Assembly: GCA_017524615.1 (NCBI GenBank) | Contig: JAFXVJ010000046.1 | Coordinates: 1 to 41,245 of the forward strand | Reading direction: 5' to 3' | From: Clostridia bacterium | GTDB lineage: Bacteria > Bacillota > Clostridia > Christensenellales > Aristaeellaceae | Length of the DNA stretch: 41,245 nucleotides | Made by a program: the position numbers and the translations under genes | Shown here: positions 32,899 through 41,142 of the stretch, piece by piece | Position numbering within the stretch: position 1 is the first letter of the stretch | Layout of the letters: each line of letters begins with the position of its first letter | The notes under the pieces: model-generated | Databases searched by the model: none | Seen by the model: the letters and a program-made list of their open reading frames with translations, nothing else | What the model was told of the DNA's origin: nothing

Positions 32899-33114
32899 TC
32901 ACCGGTTCCGGGCGGTGGGTGAGCAGGATGCGGTATGGCCGCCTTCCCGGGGCGATTCGGAAACCTCCCGGAAACGCTGCCGGGCGTTGACGGCAATCAG
33001 GCACAGCAGGACGGCGCAGGCGCAAAGGATGACATGTTTTTTCTGACTTTGCTTCGATTGCGGACGCGCTGCGCTTTCATGCCGATTTTCCGTCGGTTTC
33101 TTCCCGGAACACAT
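32899..33114 (-). CDS. Possible small single-pass membrane protein
   Basis: A 71-codon frame between pgsA and recA overlaps the pgsA end by 38 bp. It has a basic stretch (ARPQSKQSQKK), then one hydrophobic segment HVILCACAVLLCLIAV and a polar tail. No strong ribosome binding site is seen and the ATG lies inside pgsA; the real start may differ. The membrane segment and position are the only arguments. I do not recognise a family. Confidence 0.3.
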   Translation of the reverse strand: MCSGKKPTENRHESAARPQSKQSQKKHVILCACAVLLCLIAVNARQRFREVSESPREGGHTASCSPTARNR

Positions 33115-33616
33115 TCCGGCTGGCCCAGAAATACTGCGCGCCGCTCCAGACCGTCATGACGCTCATGAGGATGGCCAGGGCCAGGGTGACCCAATGATCC
33201 TTTTCCAGCAGCATGGCGGCCAGCACGCAGGCGTACTGGGTGTTGGTTTTGATTTTGCCCAGCCATCCGGCGGCGATCACGTTGCCCTTGCCGACCGCTA
33301 CCAGCCTGAGCCCATCCACCATCAATTCCCTCGCCGCCACGATGCACACCGCCCAGGCGGGCAGCCGGGCGTCAGCCCCGGCGCACAGAAAAATCATGGT
33401 GGTCAGCACCAGGATCTTGTCCGCCACGGGATCGGCGAATTTGCCGAATACCGTGACGATGTTCTTTTTCCGGGCAATATATCCATCCAAAAAATCGGTG
33501 GCCGCCGCCAGGGCGAACACCACCGCCGCCGCAATGGGACAGCCCAGCGCCCACAGCACCAGGCACACCGGGATCATGATCACCCGAAGAATGGTCAATT
33601 GATTGGGCAGATTCAT
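33077..33616 (-). CDS. pgsA: CDP-diacylglycerol-glycerol-3-phosphate 3-phosphatidyltransferase
   Basis: This 179-residue integral membrane enzyme makes phosphatidylglycerol phosphate from CDP-diacylglycerol. The CDP-alcohol phosphotransferase signature D-x2-D-G-x2-A-R-x8-G-x3-D-x3-D reads DFLDGYIARKKNI...FGKFADPVAD (residues 41-66). About five or six membrane helices. It precedes recA as in many Firmicutes and follows the J-domain gene by 24 bp, so it is likely in one transcript with murA and dnaJ-like. Confidence 0.95.
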   Translation of the reverse strand: MNLPNQLTILRVIMIPVCLVLWALGCPIAAAVVFALAAATDFLDGYIARKKNIVTVFGKFADPVADKILVLTTMIFLCAGADARLPAWAVCIVAARELMVDGLRLVAVGKGNVIAAGWLGKIKTNTQYACVLAAMLLEKDHWVTLALAILMSVMTVWSGAQYFWASRNVFREETDGKSA

Positions 33617-33640
33617 GGTTTTTCCCCACTTTCAATTCTC

Positions 33641-34177
33641 TTATGATCTTTTCCGGGCGTGGAAGAATCCACCCGCCCAGTCCGCCACCCGATACGTCCA
33701 TTTTTGATGCTTTTTGATGGCCACGGCAGCGTCCAGCGCGCCCTGGCGGTAGGCATTGTTTTCCGGCTGCAGGCGGATAGCCTCCCGGAAAGCCTGGTGG
33801 GCCGATCCGTACTGGCGCATGCCCATAAGCAACTGACCCTGGATGTAGTACCATTCTCCATCCCGGTCCTCGGCCTTGCCCAATTGCAGCAGGGCGCTTT
33901 CATATCTTTCCTGGCTCAGCAGGCGGCGGGCCGTCTCCTTGGCCTGTATCAAAGGCACCGTGCGCATCACGGGCGGATGGTCGCACGCTTGGCGCAGCGC
34001 CTCTTCATAGGCCAGATTCAATTGAATCAAATCCTCCTGCGCCTTCTTCTGCTCCTCCGGATCGGGGAACTGATCCGGATGGCAGGCTTTCACCAGGGTG
34101 TGGTAGGCCTGGCGCACCTGCTGCTCATTGGCGTCAGGCGGCAAGCCCAATGTTTCAAAGGCGTTCAAAAAATTCAT
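33641..34177 (-). CDS. J-domain (DnaJ-like) protein with TPR-like tail
   Basis: A 178-residue protein. The N-terminal J domain (residues 1-65, NAFETLGLPPDANEQQVRQ) has the HPD motif in KACHPDQFPDPE, needed to stimulate DnaK/Hsp70. No Gly/Phe or zinc-finger region follows. The C-terminal part (about 80-165) has helical repeats of TPR character (WYYIQGQLLMGMRQYGSAHQ, AFREAIRLQPENNAYRQGA). It is a specialised co-chaperone, not the main DnaJ. The sequence AGAAGGG lies only 1 nt before the ATG, an unusual spacing; the gene follows murA by 36 bp. Confidence 0.85.
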   Translation of the reverse strand: MNFLNAFETLGLPPDANEQQVRQAYHTLVKACHPDQFPDPEEQKKAQEDLIQLNLAYEEALRQACDHPPVMRTVPLIQAKETARRLLSQERYESALLQLGKAEDRDGEWYYIQGQLLMGMRQYGSAHQAFREAIRLQPENNAYRQGALDAAVAIKKHQKWTYRVADWAGGFFHARKRS

Positions 34178-34213
34178 CCCTTCTAAGTCGTGGGCCCGGG
34201 CCCGCGCATCCGG

Positions 34214-35485
34214 TCATCGCGCTTCCAGCGGCTCCCGCCAGATCTTCGCGCCCAGCGACCGCAATTTTTCCTCGATATGCTCATAGCCCCGCTCGATATA
34301 GCCGGGTTCGTAAATCTCCGTGGTGCCTGTCGCCATCAGGCCCGCGATCACCAGCGCGGCGCCGGCCCGCAGGTCCGTGGCGGTAACGGGCGCGCCATAA
34401 AGCTCGCTGACGCCCTCGATGATGGCCGTCTGGTCCAGGATGCGCACATGGGCGCCCATGCGCTGCATTTCCGTCAGGTGCTTGAAGCGGGATTCGAATA
34501 TGGTTTCGATCACCACGCTGTCGCCGCTGGCCCGGGTAAGCAGGGCGCTCATGGGCTGCTGCAGATCCGTGGGGAAGCCGGGATATTCCTGGGTCTTCAC
34601 GTTCACCGCCCGGTGCCCCCGCACCGTGCGCACGCGGATGGCGTCGTCCATATCGCTGACCGCCACGCCCATTTCCAGCAGCTTGGCCGTCAGGGCTTCC
34701 ATGTGGGTGGGGATGCAGCCCCGGATCACCACATCGCCCCTCGTGGCGGCGGCGGCGATCATCAGGGTGCCGGTCTCGATCTGATCGGGAATGACGGTGT
34801 AGGTGCTGCCATGCAGATGCTGGGCGCCGGTAATGCGGATGATGTCCGTGCCAGCGCCCTTCACGCGGCAGCCCATGGAGTTCAAAAAGTTGGCCAGGTC
34901 CACCACGTGAGGCTCGCGGGCGACGTTGTAGAGCACCGTGGTGCCCTCCGCCTTGGCGGCCGCCAGCATGGCGTTGATGGTGCCGCCCACGGTGATCCGG
35001 TCAAAAAACACCGCCGTGCCCACCATGCGGCCCTTGGCCGTAATGATGGCGCCCCGCTCCTCCACCTCCGCGCCCAGCGCGCGGAAGGCCTTCAAATGCT
35101 GATCCACCGGCCGGGCGCCGATGGAGCATCCGCCGGGATAGCCCACCTCCGCCTGGCCGCACCGGCCCAGCAGCGCGCCTAGCAGATAATAACTGGCCCG
35201 CATGCGCTGGCTCTGCTTATAGGGCACCCGGCAGGTGTTCACGCCCCGGGGATCCAGCGTCATGCGGCGGGCAACGGCGTCGTAATGCACCTTTGCGCCC
35301 AAGCCCTCCAGGATCTCCGCCAGCACCCGCACATCCTCTATGTCCGGCAGGTTTTCCAGCGTGCAGGGCTCGTCGGAAAGCAGTGCGGCCGGAATGACCG
35401 CCACCGATGTGTTTTTCCCGCCCGATACATAGGTTTCTCCCACCAGCGGCGTTCCGCCCGTAATGAGCAGCTTGTAGGCATCCAT
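34214..35485 (-). CDS. murA: UDP-N-acetylglucosamine 1-carboxyvinyltransferase
   Basis: A 423-residue enzyme that transfers enolpyruvate from PEP to UDP-GlcNAc, the first committed step of peptidoglycan synthesis. The PEP- and fosfomycin-reactive Cys is present in YPGGCSIGARPVDQH (about 115-130). Substrate-binding GGKNTSVAVIPA at the N-terminus and DLRAGAALVIAG near the C-terminus match the family. Its promoter is visible upstream and it starts the murA-dnaJ-like-pgsA-recA series. GAGGAGG precedes the ATG. Firmicutes often have two MurA paralogues, and I cannot tell which one this is. Confidence 0.96.
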   Translation of the reverse strand: MDAYKLLITGGTPLVGETYVSGGKNTSVAVIPAALLSDEPCTLENLPDIEDVRVLAEILEGLGAKVHYDAVARRMTLDPRGVNTCRVPYKQSQRMRASYYLLGALLGRCGQAEVGYPGGCSIGARPVDQHLKAFRALGAEVEERGAIITAKGRMVGTAVFFDRITVGGTINAMLAAAKAEGTTVLYNVAREPHVVDLANFLNSMGCRVKGAGTDIIRITGAQHLHGSTYTVIPDQIETGTLMIAAAATRGDVVIRGCIPTHMEALTAKLLEMGVAVSDMDDAIRVRTVRGHRAVNVKTQEYPGFPTDLQQPMSALLTRASGDSVVIETIFESRFKHLTEMQRMGAHVRILDQTAIIEGVSELYGAPVTATDLRAGAALVIAGLMATGTTEIYEPGYIERGYEHIEEKLRSLGAKIWREPLEAR

Positions 35486-35538
35486 CCGCCCGCTTCCTCC
35501 TCGTTCACGATTCCAGGCAACGACACGTTACCATTTTC

Positions 35539-35567
35539 AGTATACCATATCCATGCGGTTTTGTTAA
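35539..35567 (-). promoter_or_regulatory. Promoter of murA
   Basis: Minus strand: TTAACA (35562-35567), 17-bp spacer, TATACT (35539-35544) with an extended TGG just upstream of it. Confidence 0.7.
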
Positions 35568-35611
35568 GCAGTTTTTCAAATTTGTGGCGGAAGCGGATGG
35601 ATCCGGCAGGA

Positions 35612-35657
35612 TAAAAAGCGAGGGGCTGTCTCCCCCCTGTGGCAAGACAGCCCCCTC
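35612..35657 (-). terminator. Terminator of the rubrerythrin gene
   Basis: GAGGGGCTGTCT (35620-35631) pairs with AGACAGCCCCCTC (35645-35657) with one bulge; on the minus strand it is followed by GCTTTTTATCC. Located 30 bp beyond the rubrerythrin stop codon. Confidence 0.88.
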
Positions 35658-35686
35658 TTTGACAGAAGAGAATCACCGCGGAGCGA

Positions 35687-36220
35687 TCAATAGTTCTCCG
35701 CCTTGATCTGGAAATAGGACTGGGGATGATTGCATACCGGGCATACCTCGGGGGCCTGCTTGCCCACCACGATGTGGCCGCAGTTCGCGCACTGCCAGAT
35801 TCGGTCGCCGTCCCGGGAGAACACCAAGCCCTCTTTCAGGTTGCTGAGCAGCTTGCGATACCGCTCCTCATGCTCCTTTTCGATGGCCGCCACGCCGTCA
35901 AACAGCTTGGCGATGTCCTCAAAGCCCTCCTCCCGGGCTTCCTTGGCGAACTGGGCATACATATCCGTCCATTCAAAGTTTTCGCCCGCCGCCGCAGCCA
36001 GCAGGTTTTCTTCCGTGGTGCCGATGCCGCCCAGCAGCTTGAACCAGATCTTGGCGTGCTCTTTTTCATTGTCCGCCGTTTCCAGGAACAGATTGGCGAT
36101 CTGGTTGTAGCCCTCCTTCTTGGCTTTGGAGGCGAAATAGGTGTACTTGTTGCGGGCCTGGCTTTCGCCGGCAAAGGCGGCCTGCAGATTCTTTTCCGTT
36201 TTGCTTCCTTTCAAATCCAT
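35687..36220 (-). CDS. rbr: Rubrerythrin
   Basis: Starting at ATG 36220 (AAAAGGAGGAT upstream) gives 177 residues; the frame upstream is not coding. N-terminal ferritin-like diiron domain (about 1-135) with iron-binding Glu/His in [28 protein letters not shown], and [14 protein letters not shown]-terminal rubredoxin domain with C-x2-C pairs in WQCANCGH and CPVCNHP. It reduces hydrogen peroxide in the cytoplasm of anaerobes. A TTCTGTGA/TCACAGAA inverted repeat lies 54 bp upstream. Confidence 0.96.
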   Translation of the reverse strand: MDLKGSKTEKNLQAAFAGESQARNKYTYFASKAKKEGYNQIANLFLETADNEKEHAKIWFKLLGGIGTTEENLLAAAAGENFEWTDMYAQFAKEAREEGFEDIAKLFDGVAAIEKEHEERYRKLLSNLKEGLVFSRDGDRIWQCANCGHIVVGKQAPEVCPVCNHPQSYFQIKAENY

Positions 36221-36273
36221 GATCGTATCCTCCTTTTCGTTCTCTCGCATGGGAATCAACATATCATTCGCCC

Positions 36274-36303
36274 TTCTGTGACAAAATCCTGTTTTTCACA
36301 GAA
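36274..36303. promoter_or_regulatory. Inverted repeat upstream of rubrerythrin
   Basis: TTCTGTGA (36274-36281) and TCACAGAA (36296-36303), separated by 14 bp. It could be a regulator site for rubrerythrin, or half of a hairpin. It does not match PerR or Rex consensus spacing. Confidence 0.35.
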
Positions 36304-36451
36304 ATTTGTCAGCTGGGAGACCTGCGCGGAGCATGCCCCCTCCGCGCCTCAGCGAACGGATCCGTCCCGGGCGGCAGGAGGCTCGCCCCCCGTGAGGGGA
36401 AGGGCGCCGCCCGCCAGCGGGATCACGTGGCAAGGTTTTCCAGTCTGTCCA

Positions 36452-36481
36452 TTGACAGAAACCGCCCAACAAGGATATAAT
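36452..36481 (+). promoter_or_regulatory. Promoter of the rha operon
   Basis: TTGACA (36452-36457), 18-bp spacer, TATAAT (36476-36481), giving a leader of about 33 nt before the TTG start of rhaB. No palindromic operator is evident next to it. Confidence 0.88.
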
Positions 36482-36520
36482 CTATGTATCGAGGATGACA
36501 GGATATGGGAGGAATGTGCG

Positions 36521-37798
36521 TTGAATCGGTACCTGGCCATTGACATCGGCGCGTCCAGCGGGCGGCACATCGTGGGCTGGAAGGAAAACGGGGAAATCCA
36601 GACCCGGGAGGTCTACCGCTTTCCCAACGGCGTCACGGAACAGGACGGGCATCTGACCTGGGATATTGAGGCCCTGGAAGGCCATGTAAAGGCGGGCATC
36701 GACGAAGCGATGAAGCTGTACCCTGAGATCGAAAGCCTGTCCATCGACACCTGGGGTGTGGATTACGTGCTGATGGATGGGAAAAACCCCATTTTGCCCT
36801 GCTACGCCTACCGGGACGGGCGGACGGAAGCGGTGATCCCGCAGGTGCATGAAAAAATGCCCTTTGCGGAACTGTACCGCAGAACAGGCATCCAGTTCCA
36901 GCCCTTCAATACCATCTATCAGCTGTATGCCGACAAGCTGGCCGGGCGGCTGGAGCAGGCCTGCGGCTTCCTGATGATCCCGGAATACCTGATGTACAGG
37001 CTCTGCGGCGTGAAAAGCCACGAGTACACCAACGCCACCACCGGCGGCATGGTCAGCGCCCAAACCGGCGCATACGATGAAGATATCATCCGTGCGCTGG
37101 ATCTGCCCAAGCGTTTTTTCAAGCCCCTGCAGCAGCCCGGCACGGTGATCGGGACATACAAAGGAATCAAGGTCGTCCTCTGCGCCACCCACGACACCGG
37201 CAGCGCGGTGGAGGGCATCCCCATGGAAGGAAATGAACTCTACATTTCCTCCGGCACCTGGAGCCTGCTGGGCGTCAAAACCGAAAAGCCCCTGACCGAC
37301 GATGCCAGCCGCGCCGCCAATTACAGCAACGAGGGCGGTGTGGGCTATAACCGCTACCAGAAGAACCTGATGGGCATGTGGCTGGTGAACCGCCTGCGGG
37401 CCGAGCTGTGCCCGGACAAGCCCTGGAATGAGATCACCGCCGAAGCGGAGGAAAAGCATTTCGATCACCTGGTGGACGTGAACGACCCCGTTTTCCTGGC
37501 CCCGGAGAGCATGAAGGCGGCCTTCGACCAAAGGCTCCCGCACCCGCCCAAGTGCGCGATGGGCTATTTCCGCTGCGCCTATCGCTCCTTAGCGCAGGGA
37601 TACAAACAAGCGATTGAAGAAATCGAACGGAATACCGGAAAGAGCTACGAAAAGCTGTACATCGTGGGCGGCGGCGCAAAGAATCAATACCTGAACCGGC
37701 TCACCGAGGAAGCCACCGGCAAGCAGGTGATCGCCCTGCCCATCGAAGCCACGGCGCTTGGCAATTTGAAAATTCAGATGAAGGAGACGGATATATGA
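36521..37798 (+). CDS. rhaB: L-rhamnulokinase, C-terminally short
   Basis: A 425-residue FGGY-family kinase phosphorylating L-rhamnulose to rhamnulose 1-phosphate. The start is TTG 36521, with GGGAGGA 8 bp upstream; the first residues NRYLAIDIGASSGRHIVG carry the phosphate-1 motif. Others: SIDTWGVDYVL, ATHDTGSAVEG (phosphate-2), SGTWSLLG, and IVGGGAKN (adenosine motif). After ATALGN the protein ends within about 10 residues, where usual RhaB proteins run on for about 30-40 more, so the last helix is missing. The stop overlaps the rhaA start (ATGA). A functional enzyme is likely but not certain. Confidence 0.93.
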   Translation: MNRYLAIDIGASSGRHIVGWKENGEIQTREVYRFPNGVTEQDGHLTWDIEALEGHVKAGIDEAMKLYPEIESLSIDTWGVDYVLMDGKNPILPCYAYRDGRTEAVIPQVHEKMPFAELYRRTGIQFQPFNTIYQLYADKLAGRLEQACGFLMIPEYLMYRLCGVKSHEYTNATTGGMVSAQTGAYDEDIIRALDLPKRFFKPLQQPGTVIGTYKGIKVVLCATHDTGSAVEGIPMEGNELYISSGTWSLLGVKTEKPLTDDASRAANYSNEGGVGYNRYQKNLMGMWLVNRLRAELCPDKPWNEITAEAEEKHFDHLVDVNDPVFLAPESMKAAFDQRLPHPPKCAMGYFRCAYRSLAQGYKQAIEEIERNTGKSYEKLYIVGGGAKNQYLNRLTEEATGKQVIALPIEATALGNLKIQMKETDI

Positions 37799-39051
37799 GT
37801 TACGAGGAAGCAAAGAAACGCTATGAAGCCCTGGGCGTCGATCCCGACACGGCCATGGAAAAGCTGCAGAAAGTACCCGTCAGCCTGCACTGCTGGCAGG
37901 GCGACGACGTGCGGGGGTTCGATACCGATCCCAGCAAGCCCCTCACCGGCGGCATTCAGACCACCGGCAACTATCCCGGCCGCGCCCGCAATCCCGAAGA
38001 GCTGATGGCCGACCTGGACAAGGTATTGAGCCTCATCCCCGGCACGCCCAAAATGAACCTCCACGCCAGCTACGCCATCTTCGAAAACGGCGAATGGGCG
38101 GACCGGGACAAGCTGGAACCCAAGCACTTCAAAAAATGGGTGGACTTTTGCAAACAGCGCGGCCTGGGGTGCGACTTCAACCCCACCTTCTTCTCCCATC
38201 CCAAGTGCGACCCGCTGACCCTGTCCAGCCCCAACGAGGAAACCCGCAAATTCTGGATCGACCATGGCAAGGCCTGCATCCGCATTTCCACTTATCTGGC
38301 CGAAGAACTGGGCCAGCCCTGCGTGATGAACATCTGGACCGGCGACGGCTTTAAGGACATCCCCGCCGACCGCATGGGCCCGCGGGTGCGCTACCGCGAC
38401 TCCATCGACGAAATTCTGTCCGAGCCCTACGATTTCAAAAAGGTGAAGCCCTGCATTGAATCCAAGGTGTTCGGTATCGGCGTGGAGGCCTACACGGTGG
38501 GCAGCGCGGAATTCGCCCTTTCCTACGCCGCCATGAACATGGACAAGTGCATTCCCCTCATGGACAACGGCCACTATCATCCCACCGAAGTAGTTTCCGA
38601 TAAGATCCCCGCCCTGCTTTCCTTCTTCCCGGAAATCGCTCTGCACGTCACCCGTCCCATCCGCTGGGACAGCGACCATGTAGTGCTTTTTGACGACGAA
38701 ACGAAGGAAATCGCCAAGGAGATCGTGCGCTGCGGCGGCCTGGACGGGCGCGTGGACATCGCGCTGGACTACTTCGACGCCAGCATCAACCGTATTTCCG
38801 CCTGGGTGACCGGCTACCGCAACGTGCAGAAGGCCCTGCTGTTCGCCCTGCTCCAGCCCAATGAAGTATTGAAAGCCATGCAGGATAACGGCCAGTTCAC
38901 AAAGCTGATGGTGGCACAGGAAGAGATGAAAACCATGCCCTTCGGAGACATCTGGGACGAATACTGCCGCCGCTGCGGCAAGCCTGTCGACGGAGAATGG
39001 TTCCCGCAGATCGAAGAATACGAAAAGAAAGTGCTGGTGAACCGCATATGA
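37795..39051 (+). CDS. rhaA: L-rhamnose isomerase
   Basis: A 418-residue TIM-barrel enzyme converting L-rhamnose to L-rhamnulose; length equals the family norm. Highly conserved segments: SLHCWQGDDV, LHASYAIFE, GLGCDFNPTFFSHPK, NIWTGDG, and the metal-binding LMDNGHYHPTE and HVTRPIRWDSDHVV. AAGGAGACGG precedes ATG 37795, which overlaps the rhaB stop. The order rhaB-rhaA-rhaD with 4-bp overlaps points to translational coupling. Confidence 0.97.
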   Translation: MSYEEAKKRYEALGVDPDTAMEKLQKVPVSLHCWQGDDVRGFDTDPSKPLTGGIQTTGNYPGRARNPEELMADLDKVLSLIPGTPKMNLHASYAIFENGEWADRDKLEPKHFKKWVDFCKQRGLGCDFNPTFFSHPKCDPLTLSSPNEETRKFWIDHGKACIRISTYLAEELGQPCVMNIWTGDGFKDIPADRMGPRVRYRDSIDEILSEPYDFKKVKPCIESKVFGIGVEAYTVGSAEFALSYAAMNMDKCIPLMDNGHYHPTEVVSDKIPALLSFFPEIALHVTRPIRWDSDHVVLFDDETKEIAKEIVRCGGLDGRVDIALDYFDASINRISAWVTGYRNVQKALLFALLQPNEVLKAMQDNGQFTKLMVAQEEMKTMPFGDIWDEYCRRCGKPVDGEWFPQIEEYEKKVLVNRI

Positions 39052-39860
39052 AAAACATCCTGGAAGCGCCCTTCATGGTGGAAATGATCCGCACCGTCAC
39101 CAACATGTACGCCCACGGCTGGGACGAGCGCAACGGCGGCAACGTGAGCCTGATGCTGGACGAAGCGGACGTGAAGGATTATCTGGACCTGACCCGGGTG
39201 AAGCTCAAGGTGCCCACCGGATTCACCGCCCCCGAATTGGACGGGAAATACTTCCTGGTCACCGGCACGGGCAAGTATTTCAAAAATGTGCAGTATGAGC
39301 CGGAAGTGAACCTGGGCCTGGTGCGCATCACAGCCTACGGCGAACTGGCCGAGGTGATCTGGGGCTTTTCCGGGGGCGGCTGCTTTACCAGCGAATTCCC
39401 CGCCCACATGATGAGCCATGTCGCCCGCCTGAAGGTCGATCCGAAAAACCGCGTGGTGATGCACTGTCACCCCGCCAACCTGCTGGCCATGACCTATGTG
39501 CACACCTTGGACGAGAGGGAATTCACCCGCACCCTCTGGCAGATGTGCACCGAATGCATCGTGGTGTTCCCGGACGGCGTGAACGTGCTGCCCTGGATGC
39601 TGTGCGGAACCAACGAGATCGGCGAAGCCACGGCGGAAAAGATGCTGACGGCCCGGCTGGTGGTCTGGAGCCAGCACGGCATTTACGGCGCTGGAAAAGA
39701 CCTGGACGAAACCTTCGGCCTCATCGAGACTGCCGAAAAAGCCGCCGAAATCTATATGAAAATCGCCCATCTGCCCCGGCTCAACACCATCACCGACGAG
39801 CAGATGCACCTGCTGGAAAAGCGCTTCGGCGTCAAGGCGCGGGATGGGTATCTGGCTTGA
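39048..39860 (+). CDS. rhaD: L-rhamnulose-1-phosphate aldolase
   Basis: Starting at ATG 39048 (overlapping the rhaA stop) gives 270 residues. Class II aldolase/adducin fold; cleaves rhamnulose 1-phosphate to DHAP and L-lactaldehyde. Phosphate site GGNVSLM near residue 28, catalytic Glu in CFTSEFPAH, zinc ligands in MHCHPANL and SQHGIYG, all as in RhaD. It completes the rhamnose pathway; the lactaldehyde reductase and transporter genes are not in the window. Confidence 0.96.
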   Translation: MKNILEAPFMVEMIRTVTNMYAHGWDERNGGNVSLMLDEADVKDYLDLTRVKLKVPTGFTAPELDGKYFLVTGTGKYFKNVQYEPEVNLGLVRITAYGELAEVIWGFSGGGCFTSEFPAHMMSHVARLKVDPKNRVVMHCHPANLLAMTYVHTLDEREFTRTLWQMCTECIVVFPDGVNVLPWMLCGTNEIGEATAEKMLTARLVVWSQHGIYGAGKDLDETFGLIETAEKAAEIYMKIAHLPRLNTITDEQMHLLEKRFGVKARDGYLA

Positions 39861-39903
39861 CACGCCTGCGGAACGCATGGCAAAAAACGGGAGGAAAACG
39901 ACC

Positions 39904-40836
39904 ATGGAGGGATCTGCATCCACTGCCCTGCTGATCATGGCAGCGGGGATCGGCGCCCGGTTCGGCGGCGGCATCAAGCAATTGGAGCCGGTAGACGCCC
40001 ACGGACACATCATCATGGATTATTCCATTCATGATGCCATTCAGGCGGGCTTCAACAAAATCGTGTTCATCATCCGGCGGGATATCGAATCCGATTTCAA
40101 GGCGGTGATCGGCGACCGCGTCGAAAGCATCTGCCGCCAAGCGGGCGTGCAGGTGGCCTATGCGTTCCAGGATATGCGCCAGATCCCGGCGGGCTTCACG
40201 GTGCCCGAAGGGCGCCAAAAGCCCTGGGGAACGGGCCAGGCCGTACTGGCCGCCAAAGAACTGGTGGGTGGGCCCTTCGCCGTCATCAACGCCGATGACT
40301 ATTACGGCAAAACGACCTTCGGCATCCTGCATGATTGGCTTTGCCGGCCCCACGGAGACACGGAATACAGCCTGGCCGGGTTCATTCTGAAAAACACACT
40401 GTCGGACAACGGCGGTGTGACCCGGGGCGTATGCCAGGTGGATGACAGCGGTTACCTGACCTATGTGGCGGAAACTCCCAACATCGTCAAAACCGCCGAC
40501 GGCGCCGCCGTGAACGGCCGGCCCATCGACGTCAACGCCCATGTGTCCATGAACATGTGGGGCTTGTCCCCTGCGTTCCTGAAGCTGCTGGAAGAGGGCT
40601 TCGTATCCTTCTTTCAGGATACGGTGCCCGGCAATCCCCTCAAGGCTGAATTCCTGCTGCCGATCTTTATCGGCCAGCTGCTGCAGCAAAAAAAGATCAC
40701 CGTTCAGGTGCTGGAGACCAGGGACGCCTGGTTCGGCGTGACATATCAGGAGGATAAACCGGCCGTGACGGCAAATTTCCGCCGTCTCATTGCCGATGGC
40801 GTCTACAGGGAAGACCTGTACAGCGATTTCATTTGA
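39904..40836 (+). CDS. Nucleotidyltransferase (NTP_transferase fold), rha operon
   Basis: Starting at ATG 39904 (GGAGGA 9 bp upstream) gives 310 residues; an upstream ATG at 39877 adds nine. Sugar-1-phosphate nucleotidyltransferase-like Rossmann domain: MAAGIGARFGGGIKQLEPV (the G-x-G-x-R-F-G-G-x-K signature, about 12-30), PWGTGQAVLAA, the metal-binding AVINADDYYG, and GFILKNTLSDNGGVTRG. The C-terminal 80 residues are family-specific. It follows rhaD by 43 bp on the same strand. A catabolic rhamnose operon normally needs no sugar-nucleotide synthesis, so its role here is unclear. Confidence 0.8.
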   Translation: MEGSASTALLIMAAGIGARFGGGIKQLEPVDAHGHIIMDYSIHDAIQAGFNKIVFIIRRDIESDFKAVIGDRVESICRQAGVQVAYAFQDMRQIPAGFTVPEGRQKPWGTGQAVLAAKELVGGPFAVINADDYYGKTTFGILHDWLCRPHGDTEYSLAGFILKNTLSDNGGVTRGVCQVDDSGYLTYVAETPNIVKTADGAAVNGRPIDVNAHVSMNMWGLSPAFLKLLEEGFVSFFQDTVPGNPLKAEFLLPIFIGQLLQQKKITVQVLETRDAWFGVTYQEDKPAVTANFRRLIADGVYREDLYSDFI

Positions 40837-40900
40837 TCCTGCCGCCTGCGAACTGCCGATGAAGAGGCTCTTCGATGCATCCCATGCGTATGCCAATCTG

Positions 40901-40934
40901 AATGGCCATGCCGGATATGCCCGACATGGCCATT
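40901..40934 (+). terminator. Terminator-like hairpin after the rha operon
   Basis: AATGGCCATG (40901-40910) pairs with CATGGCCATT (40925-40934) plus an inner CCGG/CCCG region. The tail TATACTGCATATTATT is A/T-rich, not a clean U-run. About 65 bp after the last operon gene. Confidence 0.55.
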
Positions 40935-40979
40935 TATACTGCATATTATTACGGAAGCATCCTATGGCATGCGTTTTTT

Positions 40980-41141
40980 ATACTATTCTCAGTATAAAAG
41001 ATTATCAGATTTGGGATGAGTTTTTCGCCCTGGCTAAGCTGAATGGAGGGAGGCGTAGCAGCGCTACGTTGACCGGAATGAAGCAACGCCAGGGCGGAAA
41101 AGACGCCCAAAGATGATAAGATTTTAGATTGAGAATAGTAT
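40980..41141 (+). repeat. Family B miniature inverted-repeat element, copy B4
   Basis: A 162-bp unit differing from B1 (25943-26104) by about 2 bases (GTAGCAGCGC for GTAGCTGCGC, GACGCCC for GACACCC). Same terminal inverted repeats and flanking TA. Confidence 0.88.
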
Positions 41142-41142
41142 T

